Part shown: piece after piece, positions 9,603 to 21,001 of the stretch | Layout of the letters: every line of letters begins with the position of its first letter | Numbering within the stretch: the first letter of the stretch is position 1 | NCBI GenBank assembly: GCA_026018925.1 | Contig: JAKSZU010000005.1 | Location: 81,705,398-81,769,397, forward strand | Length of the DNA stretch: 64,000 nucleotides | DNA from: Tupaia tana | Taxonomy: Eukaryota > Chordata > Mammalia > Scandentia > Tupaiidae | Direction of reading: 5' to 3' | Notes under the pieces: generated by a model | The model's database searches: none | The model's input: the letters and a program-made list of their open reading frames with translations, nothing else | Told to the model about the DNA's origin: nothing | Translations under genes and position numbers: made by a program

Positions 9603-11690
9603 CAGTGTGCATTCAATTTGATATTTAGAAATACATTTACATTTCAGAATTCATTACTGAAGGTATATTCGTAAAATCAGATCTGTATGAACCACCATTT
9701 AAAATAAAAAGGAAAAAAAGTCTTCATATTCAGAGATAAGGCTGGAACACAAAATCAAAAGATAATCCTGTATTTCAGAATTACCACCCCATTTGAATTG
9801 TTATTGATTCAACATTTCTTTGCAAAGTTAAGATGTTCAGCAGGAAAGGAGAACTTTTGACAGAATAAAAACATTTGGAAGGATTAGAAAGACTTGAAAA
9901 AATATGAACCTCTAACCCTTGTGTTTCCTGTAATATTTTCCATTTTTGAGAAACCAGAAGATTCTTTAAAGGAGAAAGCTGTAAAATTTCTGTCATGCCC
10001 TGAAATTACCTTTATTCATCTAGATCAGCATTTAACAAATTTATTTCCAGGGATAAAATACTAGAAAGAAGAATTCATTAATATTTTTAGTAATATGTAG
10101 GCATAACATGTAAGGGGATTTAATATCGTGACTCATAAAACAAAACCATGAATCAAATGTTCTCTCTTGATAAGAATCATGAACGTAAAAGAAAAATCCT
10201 GACATAACATAGAGAAATTAATTCAATGACACCTAGAAATAAAATGCTACCTACCTATACCTTATTTTACAAAGAAGATTCAAAGGGCATAATCATAGCA
10301 AATAAATTAATGAAATCGCACAATAATCTTGACAAAAACAACAACAAAACCCCCCCACAAAACACTGTTTTTAGTACTGAGGGAATTATAGTAAAAAACA
10401 AACAAAAAAAGCACACTAAAAGTGAACTAAAGCCTATCATCTCAGTAGGCTGGGAAGATGTCACATTTAGCTAATCATATACTGTATATAGATATACAAT
10501 AGTTTACACCAAGTCTGATAGGAATAAAGAAATAATCCCAAGTAGATATAAAAATAAATGAAGATTTATTAAATAAATAATACTGGTAATCTTATCATCA
10601 CTTTAGATGTAACCATAGTAATAATTTCAAATGGTTAAAATAAATTCATCTTTTTACATTGCATATTAAGGCACTAGAAATATGGCTCAAATGGTTTAAT
10701 ATGATTTCATTTTGAATTTAAGGAGATTATATCCAATTGGCGTCTACCCTAAAATTAAAAATATTTCCTTCATTAGGTATTTTTATTGAATAAAATTACT
10801 CTTACAATCAAAACACTGTGGGTTATCCTTTCCATGTAGAAAGATAGTATATGGTTTAAATATAAATATGCACTCTGAATCTTCCTTAGTATTCCTAAAA
10901 GGGGCATGCAAATATATTTCCTTTCTACTCTGTATAAAGACTAATGGAAATGCAAAAATGTCATGGAATACTGGAGAGTACAATCAGGGCGATGATTTAT
11001 GGATACTTTAAATATCATTGTTATCCCATTCAGAGTGGAAAATACAGAACCATGTGAAAATATGAATTCTGATCAAATTTCACTTTGGTTCTTATCAGAT
11101 ACATTTCTGAAATGATCTAAAGTTATTCTGCAAGAATTTGATTTTATATTTATCATATGTATGTTTAACAATGGATCTAATTCTCACACTAGTTTGGAGT
11201 ATTCAAAAGCAATTCTGACTCTCTGGAGAAATCCCATTAATCAGTGTCATCGTAAGAAATAAGTGAGATGTGTGGGAGTTGATTCCTACTCCATCTCCTT
11301 TCAATTACCAGTTTGGCAAGTGTGAAAAACTGATAGGTTTAGAAAGTGACTTTAGATTATAGTAATTTAATCAAGTGGAGATCTAGTGTTGACTGCTCTT
11401 TCGAAAGTTAGTTCTTTTCTAGAGTGACAAAATATCCCAAGAATTTAATAAGATTACATGGGTCTGACTCTCGCAACTTAAATTCTTGTGCTAATGTAAT
11501 AAAATAAAGAGAAATTGTATGAGTACAATTTCAAGTAATGGTCAGTGGCATGGAGATGGATAAATTAGAATATGATGGTGAGGGAATGTGTGCAGAAGGT
11601 TAGGAGTTCCTAATAGAAACCACTACTATCTTCCTTGTGAAAGCCGCCATTTGAACAGAAGTGTCGTCTCTGTATATCTATGGGAGAGCA
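9603..11690. other. About 2.1 kb, nothing recognised
   Basis: AT-rich DNA with only short open frames. The longest (10226-10474 plus, 10267-10464 minus) have low-complexity composition and no recognisable domain. No repeat family is recognised with confidence. Confidence 0.35.
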
Positions 11691-12240
11691 TTCCGTGCTC
11701 AGAGGCAGTACATATAAAAACTTTGAGATGGAAATAAGCTTGGCAATTTGAAAGGAGTGATAGAAGCAGGATGATTGTAGCTAATGGCATATTTCACAGA
11801 TTTCTCTGAAGAGGAAGAGGATCAGGAGGATTTTAACAATAACTTTAGGAGTTTCTTTAAAGGTATGTCTGTGTGTGTAGCGCATGTGTGTGTGGTTTTG
11901 CAAGGTATTAATCTAAGCCTGCTCAAAGCCATTAGAGAAATTCAACCAAGAGAATGACATGATCTGTGGAACATGTCATCACAAACATTTCAGAGAACAG
12001 ACTATAAAGCACGTAACGTGGCAACAACTAGCTCAGTACAACAGGAAATTGTGATAAAAGGTAAAGTGACTGGTGAAGATCAAGGACATTGATGCCTTGG
12101 GATTAGGTTTGGTATGAAAGGTGCTAAGTGGTTAAATTGAGGAAGAAATTTCTATAAAGTCATAATACTAGTTGATGAGCTATGACTTGTCCTGTGAAAA
12201 AAAGTAATCAAGGATAACTTCAAAAATTTATAATTGAGCT
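11690..12240 (+). repeat. Very old mammalian interspersed repeat (family not named)
   Basis: The stretch keeps, in order, scattered blocks of a common old mammalian repeat that I recall but cannot name: CTGCTCAAAGCCATTAGAGA, GAATGACATGATCTGTGGAA, a TAACGTGGCAACAAC block, and AATCAAGGATAACTTCAAAA. The pattern fits DNA duplicated before the placental radiation. It has no coding content. Confidence 0.4.
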
Positions 12241-12257
12241 TCAAAAGTGGCAAATAA

Positions 12258-12523
12258 GGAACCAGCAGATGGCATAATGACTATGTGGCTGGACTCTCAT
12301 GTAGGTGACTACGGTTTGAGTCCTGGACCCAGTGGCTTAAACTCACGCTGGCCGTGTGCGTGTGCGTGCCCAAGATCTGGAGAGGAAATGGTGGAGAAGG
12401 GATTGCGGTGTGGCAATCCTCCTTGGAGGGTGATTTCTTTCTTTCTGTTTCTCTGTCTCACTCTGTCTTTCTGTAGAGCACATACACCCTGTAGCAAAAA
12501 CCTCTTCAAAAAAAAAAAAAAAA
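12258..12523 (+). mobile_element. tRNA-derived SINE, long form
   Basis: Starts GGAACCAGCAGATGGCATAATG. The B box has one change (GGTTTGAGTCC). The GTGTGCGTGTGCGTGCCCAAG and GGAGAAGGGATTGCGG blocks are clear and the tail follows CCTGTAGCAAAAACCTCTTC. An imperfect duplication of about 12 bp (GTGGCAAATAAG and ATGGCTAATAAT) flanks it. Confidence 0.92.
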
Positions 12524-12799
12524 ATGGCTAATAATGCTGAGCATTTTTTATGTGCTTACTGACCAAACATGTATACTCTTCTAAAAAATGCCTGTGTAGG
12601 TGGTCTGCCTTTGTTTTGAGTGAATACTTACAGTTTTAAAGTTAAGGTGTGAGATGTCCTTATATATTCTAGATTAGTCCTTTGTTGCACATGTAATTTT
12701 CATATTAGGCTTCTAGTATGTAACTTGTGTTTTCTTTTCCTTAAGAAAACCTTTTGCTGAAAACTTGTTTTTAATTTGAGATAAACATTTTGCTTATAT

Positions 12800-13318
12800 T
12801 TTAAAGTTTATTTAATTCATGAGAGAGAGTGCATGTACACGTATTTAAAAGAGAAAGTGATAGGGCAGGGTGCATGTGCGGGTGTGCCCAAGATCCCGAG
12901 AGGAGAATATAGGAGAAGGGAATGCGGTGTGGCCATCCCCCCTGGGGGGGGTGACTTCTCGCTTTCTGTCTCTCTGTCTCTCTCTCTGTGTCTGGCAAGC
13001 GCACGTGCCCTATAGCAAAAAAAAAAAAAAAAAACAAAAAAAAAAAACAAAAAAAAAAACCTCTCAAAAAAAAAAAAAAAAAAAAAAGAGAAAGGGAAAG
13101 GGAGAAAAAGAAAAGAAGGGAGAACAAGAGGGAGAAGCACACCTTTAGTAGGGTCTTGTCATGCTATGAAACCTTTCCCCAGACCTCCAGCTGGTCAGGA
13201 TTTTGGGTAAGCATGCTCCCAATGCTTCAGGTCAACTTGGGATATGAACCCATATTCAGCTTTGTGGCTTCCAGCACTGCAGTTCAGGATATTACAACCT
13301 GTGCCACTGAGGCTGGGA
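12800..13318 (-). mobile_element. Second tRNA-like SINE family, interrupted by a SINE of the main family
   Basis: On the minus strand, 13318 to 13087 begins with a GCCTCAGTGGCACAGGTTG A-box-like head and a GGTTCATATCCC B-box-like block. It then runs through a body unlike the main SINE. Its tail side (12800-12865: TTTATTTAATTCATGAGAGA, purine-rich) lies beyond the inserted copy at 12866-13086. A related fragment occurs at 35.55-35.74 kb. Pol III origin is inferred from the two boxes only. Confidence 0.5.
12866..13086 (+). mobile_element. 5'-truncated long-form SINE, nested
   Basis: The tRNA head is missing. The copy starts in the GTGCATGTGCGGGTGTGCCC block and continues through GAGAGGAGAATATAGGAG, the C-run/G-run palindrome and the pyrimidine tract. 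The A-run inside the TATAGCAAAAACC block has grown to about 40 bp broken by single Cs, followed by CCTCTC and a second A-tail. An imperfect 19-bp duplication (from 12847 and from 13083) shows insertion into the second-family SINE. Confidence 0.88.
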
Positions 13319-13329
13319 ATGATTCAACT

Positions 13330-13507
13330 TTTTTTTCTTTTTTTTTAGAATTATTTTATTTAACTTTATTTATTCATTTTAGAAGGACAGAGTGAGAGAG
13401 AGAGAGAGGGAAAGTGAGAAAGCAAGCCATTAGGTCCAGGACTCGACCTGCCATTGGCCATGTGAGAGTTCAGCACCCTTAACCACCATGCCACCCTCTG
13501 GATCCCC
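13330..13507 (-). mobile_element. tRNA-derived SINE, short form
   Basis: The T-rich tail is at 13329-13380. GAGAGAGAGGGAAAGTGAG, GCCATTAGGTCCAGGACTCG, GGCCATGTGAGAGTTCAG and a head ending near 13507 follow. It lacks the central block. Confidence 0.85.
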
Positions 13508-14094
13508 CAAATGTCTTTCTTTAATGGGTCATGATTTTGTTGTCAAGTCTGAAAATTCAAGTTCTAAAAGATTTTCTTCTGCTTTTTTCTATAGAACTTT
13601 GACAGTTTTACATGTAAGTCCATGTTCTCATTTGAGTTAATTTTTGTATGAGATATGATGGTTAGGTCAAGATTTTTCTTCTTTCGCTAGTGGATGTTCA
13701 ATTGCTTTTGGGCCATTTGTTGAAAAAAATCTTTCATCTGTAGAGTTCCTTTTACTCCTTTGTAAAAACAAATTGACTGGAGTTATTATGTGGCTCTATT
13801 TCTGTGTTTTTTATTATTAATCAATATGTCTATTCTTCCATTACTATTTAGATTATTGTATCTGTAAAACAAGCTTTAACATTGCGTATTGAATTCCTAA
13901 CACTTTGCTCTTTTTCTTTGCTTTTTGAAAATTTTTGTAGCCATTTTGGGACCTTTCAATTATATATAAAGTTTAGAATTAACTTTGATATTGCCTTTGG
14001 TTTCAGAGTGATATTTGCCTTATATAATGAGCTGTAAAGACCTTTCATCTTTCATATTTTCTGAAAGTCATTGTATTAAATTGGTATTATTTTA

Positions 14095-14334
14095 AGGCCA
14101 GTAGATTGTGTAGTGGTTACATTTCTGGATTCCCAATGGCCAACCGCAGTTCAAGTCCCAAACTCAGTGGCTTCAAAATCATGCCAGGTGCATGTTCATG
14201 TATGACCATGATGTCAGGAAAAGAATGAAGCAGAAGAGATTGTGGTGTGGCCATTCCCACTGGGGGTGGGGGGGGGTGGTGATTTCTCACTTTCCTTCTC
14301 GCTGTTCATGTCTCTCTGTAAACCTCTAAAAAAT
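14095..14334 (+). mobile_element. tRNA-derived SINE, divergent
   Basis: Reads AAGGCCAGTAGATTGTGTAG for the head, B box AGTTCAAGTCC, GCCAGGTGCATGTTCATGTA, GAAGCAGAAGAGATTGTGG, a G-rich palindrome remnant, and a short CT tract ending AACCTCTAAAAA. It sits at the edge of the L1 block. Confidence 0.85.
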
Positions 14335-14341
14335 CTGTATT

Positions 14342-14605
14342 AAATTTATTTATTCATATATTTATTTATTTATTTATGTTACAGGCTTTTGATATGGGTG
14401 CATGTCAGAGAGAGAGAATATGAGAAATCACTGGCCAGAGGGTTGGCTGCACTGTAATTCCTTCTCTTCCACTCTTCTTCTGGGATCTTGAGCATGCACA
14501 CACATGTGCTCAGCATGATTTTTCAAGCCACTGGAACCATGACTTGAACTACAGTTGGCCATGTAGGAGTCTAGCGACATAAACAGTATGCCATTGGCTG
14601 GCCCC
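14342..14605 (-). mobile_element. tRNA-derived SINE, long form, old
   Basis: The tail is the ATTT repeats at 14343-14378. GAGAGAGAGAATATGAGAAA, TTCCTTCTCTTCCACTCTTC, GGGATCTTGAGCATGCACAC and a head ending GGCTGGCCCC follow. It lies tail to tail with the copy at 14095-14334. Confidence 0.85.
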
Positions 14606-14726
14606 AAAATTATTTTTAAAACATGTGGCAAAATTCTCCAGTGAAACCACTGGAGATGAGCCTTTCCTTTTCCAGAAGCTTTTAATCACAAGTCTTCTGT
14701 GCTCTATGTGCAAGAGGTGATAGTCT

Positions 14727-14895
14727 TTTTTTAATACGTTTATTTATTTATTTATTTATTTATTCATTTAATTTGATCAGAAAAAGAGAGAGACGGTGGA
14801 GGGGTGAGAAAGCAAGCCACCAGGTCCAGGACTCAAACCGTGGTTGGCTATGTGGGAGTGTCCAGCACCTTAACCACCATGCCACCTGCTGGCCC
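14727..14895 (-). mobile_element. tRNA-derived SINE, short form, with TSD
   Basis: The ATTT-repeat tail at 14742-14770 is followed by GAGAGAGACGG, GCCACCAGGTCCAGGACTC, a GGTTGGCTATGTGGGAG block and a head ending GGCCCC. The duplication CAAGAGGTGATAGTCT (14711-14726) recurs as CAAGAGATGACAGTCT (14896-14911), with two changes. Confidence 0.92.
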
Positions 14896-14911
14896 CAAGA
14901 GATGACAGTCT

Positions 14912-15799
14912 TAACAAGATGACAAAGTAGCTTCTTGATTTCCACACTTACTCTTCAGTTGGTTAATACTCTCCATCTTTCATTATTTTTCTCCAGTGTA
15001 TTACTGGTACTCAGTACTCAGGACTCTATTGGGTGTATAAATAGTACACCCCTGTACTGTATTTTCTTTCACTTTTGTTAGTACATGGTTATCAATTTAC
15101 CATCTGTGAATTTTTTTTAAATTATAGCATTGGCCTTCTGCTTTACAAGCTCTTACTAATTCACTGACTATAATTAATGGAGTCCTCTTTGCCAGCATGC
15201 TGATGACTGATCCAAATCCAGATTTCCATCTGAGAGTCCACTCTTTTGAACCACACCTGGAAACAATTATAATGGGCCACTTCCATAGCTAATAGGTACT
15301 GGCATAGAGACTGTGAGCAGGGATTGTATTGAAGAGTGTCCTAGGATCAACACACGTGTAGAAGCAGCCAAGGCAGAACAGGGAAGAGTATGGAATTGAA
15401 CACCCAAACCTACGGGATACTCTAGAACTGGGATAACACAGCCACATCATTCTTTTTAATGGCAAGGAAACTGACATTTATACTCACATGAATAATCAGA
15501 TATTGGATAGGGGTTACCCCCAAAGGGACTTTGGCTAACAGATTAGGCAGCTATCTTAGGCTGAGGGTAATTCCCAAAAAAGGGTATACCTGAGAGTCCT
15601 CAACTTCTCACATTTCCAACAGCCAGGAGAAGAGATATCTTGGGTCCACAAGGGAATCTTCTAGATGAATTATTTCAGCCATCTCTCCTATTAATGCCCA
15701 AGCCTTATCACCAATTCATAATCATGTGGCTTTTTTCTCTGTGTTATTAACATAGGCATTACTTTCAGTTATTTCACCATTTACATTACTAATCCATTT
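14912..15799. other. Nothing firmly recognised
   Basis: Moderate base composition around 15180-15690, without a convincing open frame. The minus-strand frame at 15289-15477 has no domain. It could be an old LTR interior. Confidence 0.35.
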
Positions 15800-16180
15800 G
15801 TGTCTGTAACATGATTTATGTTATAACAATAACATGCCTGAAATATTAGTGGCCTAAGTAATAAGGAAATTTCCTGTTTGTGACTTACGTCCAGAATGAA
15901 TTGCCTGAGGATTTTTCTCATCGTAATTATTCAGGGGCCCAGATTGAAGGAGGATACATTGCTTAGCAGAGTAGGTTGTTGTTGAAGAAGATAGAAAATA
16001 GTGAATTGTGCATAATTTCTAAAACTTGCCCTTTGAAATGAAATCTGTTATGTTTGTTTCCTTTTCATTGAACACAGCAGCTTTCACAGCCACTCAGCTC
16101 TTCACAGGAGCCAGAAATGAAATTTACTATGTGGCCAGAAATCATAATAACCACTTGAACCATCAATAGCCTTAATAAAG
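15800..16180 (-). repeat. Old interspersed repeat, LTR-like, family uncertain
   Basis: Ordered blocks TTAGTGGCCTAAGTAA, TATTCAGGGGCCCAGATTGA, TAGTGAATTGTGCATAA and TTTACTATGTGGCCAGAAAT match the reverse complement of a widespread mammalian fossil repeat that I recall only by consensus. There is no coding content. Confidence 0.45.
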
Positions 16181-16351
16181 AGAACTATGAAGCACCTTTG
16201 AAGCTAGGACCTAGCCCCCTGGTTTCTTTACGTTTTATTCTCCAATAATCTTTCATTGTAGTTTAGCCACTCTCTTCAATGGCAAATAAGACATATCTTA
16301 TTGCTAATAATTTCATTACTTCCAAAATCTCATTTTTTTGTTTTTACTTTT

Positions 16352-16576
16352 TAAAAATATTTTGCCAAATGGTATGTGTACTCACTAGAGTGACAGATAA
16401 ACAGAGAGAAGAGGGAAAGAGCAGCAATTCCTTCATCTCTGTTTTTCCCTTCTTTTGAGATTTTTGGCATGTATACACATGTTTCTGGAGTGTTTTTCAA
16501 GTTGCCAGGTTTAGGACTCAAACCGTGTTGTTATGTGGGATCCAGCTGTCTTAACCATCATGCCATAAGCTGGCCT
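16352..16576 (-). mobile_element. tRNA-derived SINE, old
   Basis: The reversed copy has ACTCACTAGAGTGACAG, TTTTTGGCATGTATACACAT, a GTTTTTCAAGTTGCCAGG block, a degraded B box and a head ending GCTGGCC. It lies in otherwise unassigned DNA. Confidence 0.78.
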
Positions 16577-16860
16577 TTGAAATCTTGATTTTAAGTGTTC
16601 CTTTTTTAGACCACAATTTCTTGCCATAAAATGTAACACACTCTAGTTCAGACATCTTGGCATTCATTTACGCTCTCAAGATGTCCATATTCACTCTAAT
16701 CTCTCACCCAAAGTGGAATCCATCAAGTAACCCAAAGCACTCTTTGGCATACTTACTCAGTTACTTTGCCATTCAATAGTTTCACTCTAACCTCCTAGGA
16801 AAACCCTACTCACATTAGTTCTACAACATAGAATCTGAAGTTACTGTTTAAAAACAGACA

Positions 16861-17138
16861 GGGTCCAGGGGATGGACCAGTCCAGTGGTTACATCGCTGG
16901 ACCTCCATATGGCTGACCATGGTTTAAGTCCCGGATCTGGTGACTCAAAACTCACACCAGGCATGTGTGTGTGCATGTTAAAGATCCCCAGAGGAGAATG
17001 GAGAAGGAGGGATTGTGGTGTGCCCATTCCCCCTGTGGGGTGATTTCTCACTTTCCCTCTTACTATCTTCATTTTTTTTTTCTCTCTCTCCAGCGAGCAC
17101 AGACACCCCTAAGGCAAAAAATATCTAGGAAATAAAAA
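16861..17138 (+). mobile_element. tRNA-derived SINE, long form, variant head
   Basis: The head reads GGGTCCAGGGGATGGACCAG, where most copies have GGGACCAGCAG. The copy at 40.38 kb has the same GGGTCCAGGGGATG start, so this is a sub-branch. The rest follows the family: B box GGTTTAAGTCCCGG, GTGTGTGTGCATG, GGAGAATGGAGAAGGAGG, C-run, CT tract and A-rich end. Confidence 0.88.
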
Positions 17139-17397
17139 ATGATAAGCATATACAGAGTTTTTCAAAATTTAAAATATGAGCACAAATTTTAAATGCTTTA
17201 TGCTAAAGTATTTATTTATATTTTATTTTGTTTGATAGTTTCTTATTTACATTTAAGTATACATCTTTGTGGGGTGCAACATGAGTTTTTGAAGCATTCA
17301 TTTAAGAGACACAGAAATGCATATAGACAGGGCAGATGGGTTGTAAAATGGCATAGCACAACTGAGTGAAAAAACCAAAACCCTTAAACACATCCTT

Positions 17398-17580
17398 TCC
17401 TATACTCTTCATATATATGAACAAATTTGATCATTGCAAAAATGTTATGATGTATTAACATTCTTAGATAAATGTTCAGAGAGGAAAATGAAGTATAGAA
17501 ATATAAAGTGACTTGTGTCAGACAATATTGAATAGAGTAGCCAAAATAACAACACAAGCAACTTCACTCTAAAGTGAATC
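17398..17580 (+). mobile_element. MIR fossil SINE fragment
   Basis: The block around 17478-17545 reads GAGGAAAATGAAGTATAGAA, AAGTGACTTGTGTCAGACA and GAATAGAGTAGCC. This follows the MIR core order (GAGGAAACTGAGGCACAGAG, AAGTAACTTGCCCAAGGTCA, AGTGGCAGAGC) with many changes, as expected for a fossil. Confidence 0.6.
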
Positions 17581-17680
17581 TCCTCTCCTCTTCTCTTACC
17601 CTTCATTAATAATGTATTTCCTAAGTAAATTCACTCTCAGTTCTCATATTGCAGTCTCTTTTATTCTTTTCTTTTTCTTT

Positions 17681-17947
17681 TTCTTTTTTTTTTTTATTTT
17701 GAGAGGTTTTGGCTATAGGGCATGTGCACTCACCAGAAAGACAGAGAGAGACAGAGAGACAGAAAGCTAGGAATCACCCCCCAGGGGAGTGGGCTCGCTA
17801 CAATCCCTTCTCCTCTATTCTCTTCTCGGGATCTTGGACACGCATGCACACGCACCTGGCTTGAGTTTAAGCCACGGGGTCCAGGACTCTAACCATGGTC
17901 GACTAAATGAGAGTCCAGAGACAGCCATTACGCCAACTGATGGCTCC
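17681..17947 (-). mobile_element. tRNA-derived SINE, long form
   Basis: The tail is a T/C-rich run (17660-17698). GAGAGGTTTTGGCTATAGGG, the reversed pyrimidine tract, CACCCCCCAGGGGAGTGG, TCTCTTCTCGGGATCTTGG and the head ending near 17947 follow. A CTT/TTC microsatellite lies beyond the head. Confidence 0.92.
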
Positions 17948-18029
17948 TTTCTTCTTCTTCTTCTTTTTTTTTTTTAATCAAAAGATTTATTTTTGATACA
18001 AAAGGACTTGAATTCCCAGGTAACCTTTA

Positions 18030-18165
18030 TTATTAATTTTTTATATTACATTTAATCATATATATCTTTACAGTGTATAACATTTCTTTTCCCCACACAA
18101 ATGCCATGCATAACAGTCAAGACAAAGTCCAGTCTCTCCTATTCTATAATATTCTCTGCTTTCTC
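18030..18165 (-). mobile_element. LINE-1 distal 3'UTR-like segment
   Basis: The blocks TTATATTACATTTAATCATA, TTACAGTGTATAACATTTC and AATGCCATGCATAACAGTCA are shared, in order, with 52.48-52.59 kb and, reversed, with 60.55-60.70 kb. At the latter two places the segment lies directly beyond an L1 3' end, so it is probably an L1 3'UTR extension. Confidence 0.6.
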
Positions 18166-19250
18166 AATATCAACAAATTACTTGACACTCAAACCAAAAA
18201 AAAAAGATAAAAAGATGCAATCCTGTGAGATCACATTCAAATGACCAAATCTATATAACTTACTTCTGTATCTACAATATGTCTTTTATAGTGTTTATTA
18301 TGTAAAATTGTTCTGTCCACCTATGTCCATACTTTTATCAATGACATCTTTTTAGTCTGACACTACTGTGGGTAATACCTGCTGCATTTATTCCCTCTTT
18401 AGCCTGTACTGTGATTTTCTTTTCTTTTCTTTTTTTTTTTTGTTTTCAGTATACAAGATCATTCCCTTCGGTCTTTACAGAATCATCCCCTTTAAGCTTA
18501 AAAATGTGCCCCAATATATCACATTAAAAGAAAAAGGCACAAACATTTATCGCAGTGATGTATGTTTATACAGCTACTGCATTTTTCACTGTTCCAATTT
18601 TGGGCTAAATCTTAAAACTGCTCCTTAAGCATATACTCCACTTTCTCCATATCCCAGTTCACCCAAACTCTTAGCATTTTCTATTCCATCGAAATCAGAA
18701 ACTTGTGTTTACAGCTGCCCTGAACCATATTACAAAGAGCAAAAATATGGTGAGGGCAATAGGGTTTGAAATAGTTGCTCCTATTTTTCCATAGCACTCT
18801 CAATTTGAGGATATGTTAGTATTATTATATATTTTTTTTGAAAAATAAAAGTATCTACCACAGAGCCCGTTTTCAAAAATGGCAAAATGGACTTGAGCTG
18901 AAGAGTGTCTGTCCCTTTAGAGAGAGGTTATGCCTTACAGTTTGTAATGGGCTTCTCATGTGGCTTTCCTCATTGTGTTCCCCTGATCCAGTCCTGCTCT
19001 TCTCAATAAGAGATGATTCAGCCCTTTTATAACCAAGTGGTTGATTGCTGTGCTTTCTCATTTAGTACATGAGTAGATTATCTGACTATTCTTATCCTAA
19101 TTCACATTCTGCAAATCTATCAAATGATCTTTGTTTTCATAACGATGAAAGTTGAAGACAGTGACAAATACTACTCGTCATGTGCTGTTATAGAAGGAAA
19201 TTTACAAACATATATTTCAAAGCAAGCAACAGAAATAGAAACTTTAACTA
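18166..19250. other. Unassigned, non-repetitive within this window
   Basis: Sequence at 18360-18730 is less AT-rich and follows the L1-like 3' segment directly. It might be a retrotransposed transcript 3' part, but I recognise no protein and no poly-A signal in the right place. The rest is AT-rich. Confidence 0.35.
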
Positions 19251-19252
19251 TT

Positions 19253-19500
19253 AGGACTGACTTCATGGCCTGGTGATTAAAGTGCTGGGTGTCAAATGAC
19301 CATATGCATGGTGTGAGTCCTGGACCCGGCAACTTGAGAAACACACCAGGCTTGTATGTGCATAGCTGAAATCCCAAAAGGACAATGGGGGAGAAGGGAT
19401 TGCAGTTTGACCATGGGAAGGGGTGCTGCCTCCTCTCCTTCTCTACCTTTCTTTCTGTCTCTCTTTGGTGAGTGTACTCCCTCTCTAACAGCAATAAAAA
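19253..19500 (+). mobile_element. tRNA-derived SINE, divergent
   Basis: The head GGACTGACTTCATGGCCTGG is changed. GGTGATTAAAGTGCTGGGTG, a B box GGTGTGAGTCC, GGGGGAGAAGGGATTGCAG and the CTGTCTCTCTTTGGTGAG end identify the family. Confidence 0.8.
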
Positions 19501-19505
19501 AGTCA

Positions 19506-20050
19506 ACTATTAAAAAAATTTAGGAAAATTATAAAAGAAATAAAACAAACCCGAAATAGGATTTCAACTTTAAATTTTATTTTCAAGAAAGCATTATATT
19601 CCATTTATAACAAAACGTGGCTACATGTTAGGGTTACTGTGAAGCATGTTAAAGCGAACAGTCCCAGTGCACATTTCAAATAGTCTGAATCTGTGGCTGG
19701 GCCATAGAAATCTATATGTAAGAGACTCCATATTATGGCGTAGTAAATAAGGGCTATCCTTATTCAGGACCTGGTCAGCAACGAGCCTCTTGTGCAGCTG
19801 CTTTTACTTTCTCAGGTACATGTCCATTTGAATTCAGAAATGGAGTGAGTAGAGGAACTTCAGGAAAGGAAGTGATGATTCCTTCATATTTTGATGAGGG
19901 AAAGAGACTTTGCTTACAGAACTAATGATTCATTTTAAACCATAAACTGAGTATGTAAACATCATATAATCATTATCAACATATTAATATTATTATAGTA
20001 TAATCTATGACCAACAATGCATTATTAAGGATATTATTCTCTATGTTTAA
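19506..20050. other. Nothing recognised
   Basis: AT-rich stretch between SINEs with no supported feature. Confidence 0.4.
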
Positions 20051-20065
20051 ATTATGTAAATTTAT

Positions 20066-20342
20066 TATTTTTTTATTTTTATTTTTTTTGGAGAGGTTTT
20101 TGCTATAGGCCGTGTGCGTTCACCAGACAGCCAGAGAGAGACAGAGAGACAGAAAGCGACAAATCATCCCCCCGGGGGGGATGGCCACGCCGTAATCCCT
20201 GCTCCTCCGTTTTCCTCTCGGGATCTTGGGCACGCACGCACACGCACCTGGCGTGAGTCTTAAGCCACCGGGTCCGGGACACGATCCGCAGTCGACTACA
20301 TGGGAGTCCAGCGACATAGCCATTACGCTAACTGTTGGTCCC
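20066..20342 (-). mobile_element. tRNA-derived SINE, long form, young
   Basis: This is a CpG-rich, near-consensus reversed copy. The palindrome CATCCCCCCGGGGGGGATG is intact and the head ends GGGACCAACAG. TATGTAAATTTA flanks it on both sides (20053-20064 and 20347-20358). Confidence 0.95.
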
Positions 20343-20503
20343 AGACTATGTAAATTTAAAAAGCCAGTATGTTTTCTATTTAAAATACATTTTAGGTCTT
20401 AGGAGACTGTGGTATCTTCTATACATCGACAACACAGACAAAGCCACTTTTTGTGGATCACTGATCTGGTCTTTACTGGTAGATAAGATGGAAAATAGAT
20501 TAT

Positions 20504-20752
20504 CTCTTTTTTTTTTTTTTTTTTTTGAGAAAGATTTTTGCTATGGGCGATATGTGTGACAGGCAGAGAGACACAAAGTGAGAAACCACTACCCCTCCCC
20601 CAGGAGGATGGCCATGCTGCAATCTATTCTCCATTCTCCTTTCAGGATTTTGGGCTTGCATGTACACATGCCCAGCATGACTCCAGGACTCGAACCACAA
20701 TTGACTATGTAGAAGTTCAGCAATGTAACCATTATGCCATCTGCTGGTTCCT
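20504..20752 (-). mobile_element. tRNA-derived SINE, long form, with deletions
   Basis: The T-run at 20505-20526 is followed by a shortened reversed pyrimidine tract, CCTCCCCCAGGAGGATGG, TTCTCCATTCTCCTTTCAGG and a head GGAACCAGCAGATGGCATAATGG ending 20752. The block between CCCAGCATGA and CTCCAGGACTC has lost about 15 bp. Imperfect TAGATT..CTTTTT duplications flank it. Confidence 0.9.
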
Positions 20753-21001
20753 AGATTTTCTTTTTCTCAGACACAAATCTCCATCTTGGTTGGACTGGTT
20801 GGAGTCACCTTTTTGAAGAATATTAATCGTGGCAGAGATAACCAACACACAATGAACCCACATTTTCAAAATAGAGCCAACTTTGAGGATTAAAACATAA
20901 AACACGTGGTCAGCAGTCACAGAGCTCACGGGAGGAAAGGTAAAACTTGATAAAGTCAACAAGACATGCCTGTTCGCCAAATGAATAAATAAACAAATGC
21001 A

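Larger units (their letters stand above)
12525..14094 (-). mobile_element. LINE-1 ORF2 3' part, minus strand, split by nested SINEs
   Basis: Two blocks (12525-12795 and 13510-14094) on the plus strand match the reverse complement of L1 ORF2 in consistent order. Examples are GCTGAGCATTTTTTATGTGC, TTATATATTCTAGATTAGTC, and later TTTACATGTAAGTCC, TTGAGTTAATTTTTGTATGA and ATTGCTTTTGGGCCATTTG. The gap is filled by SINEs. No intact frame remains. Confidence 0.85.
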
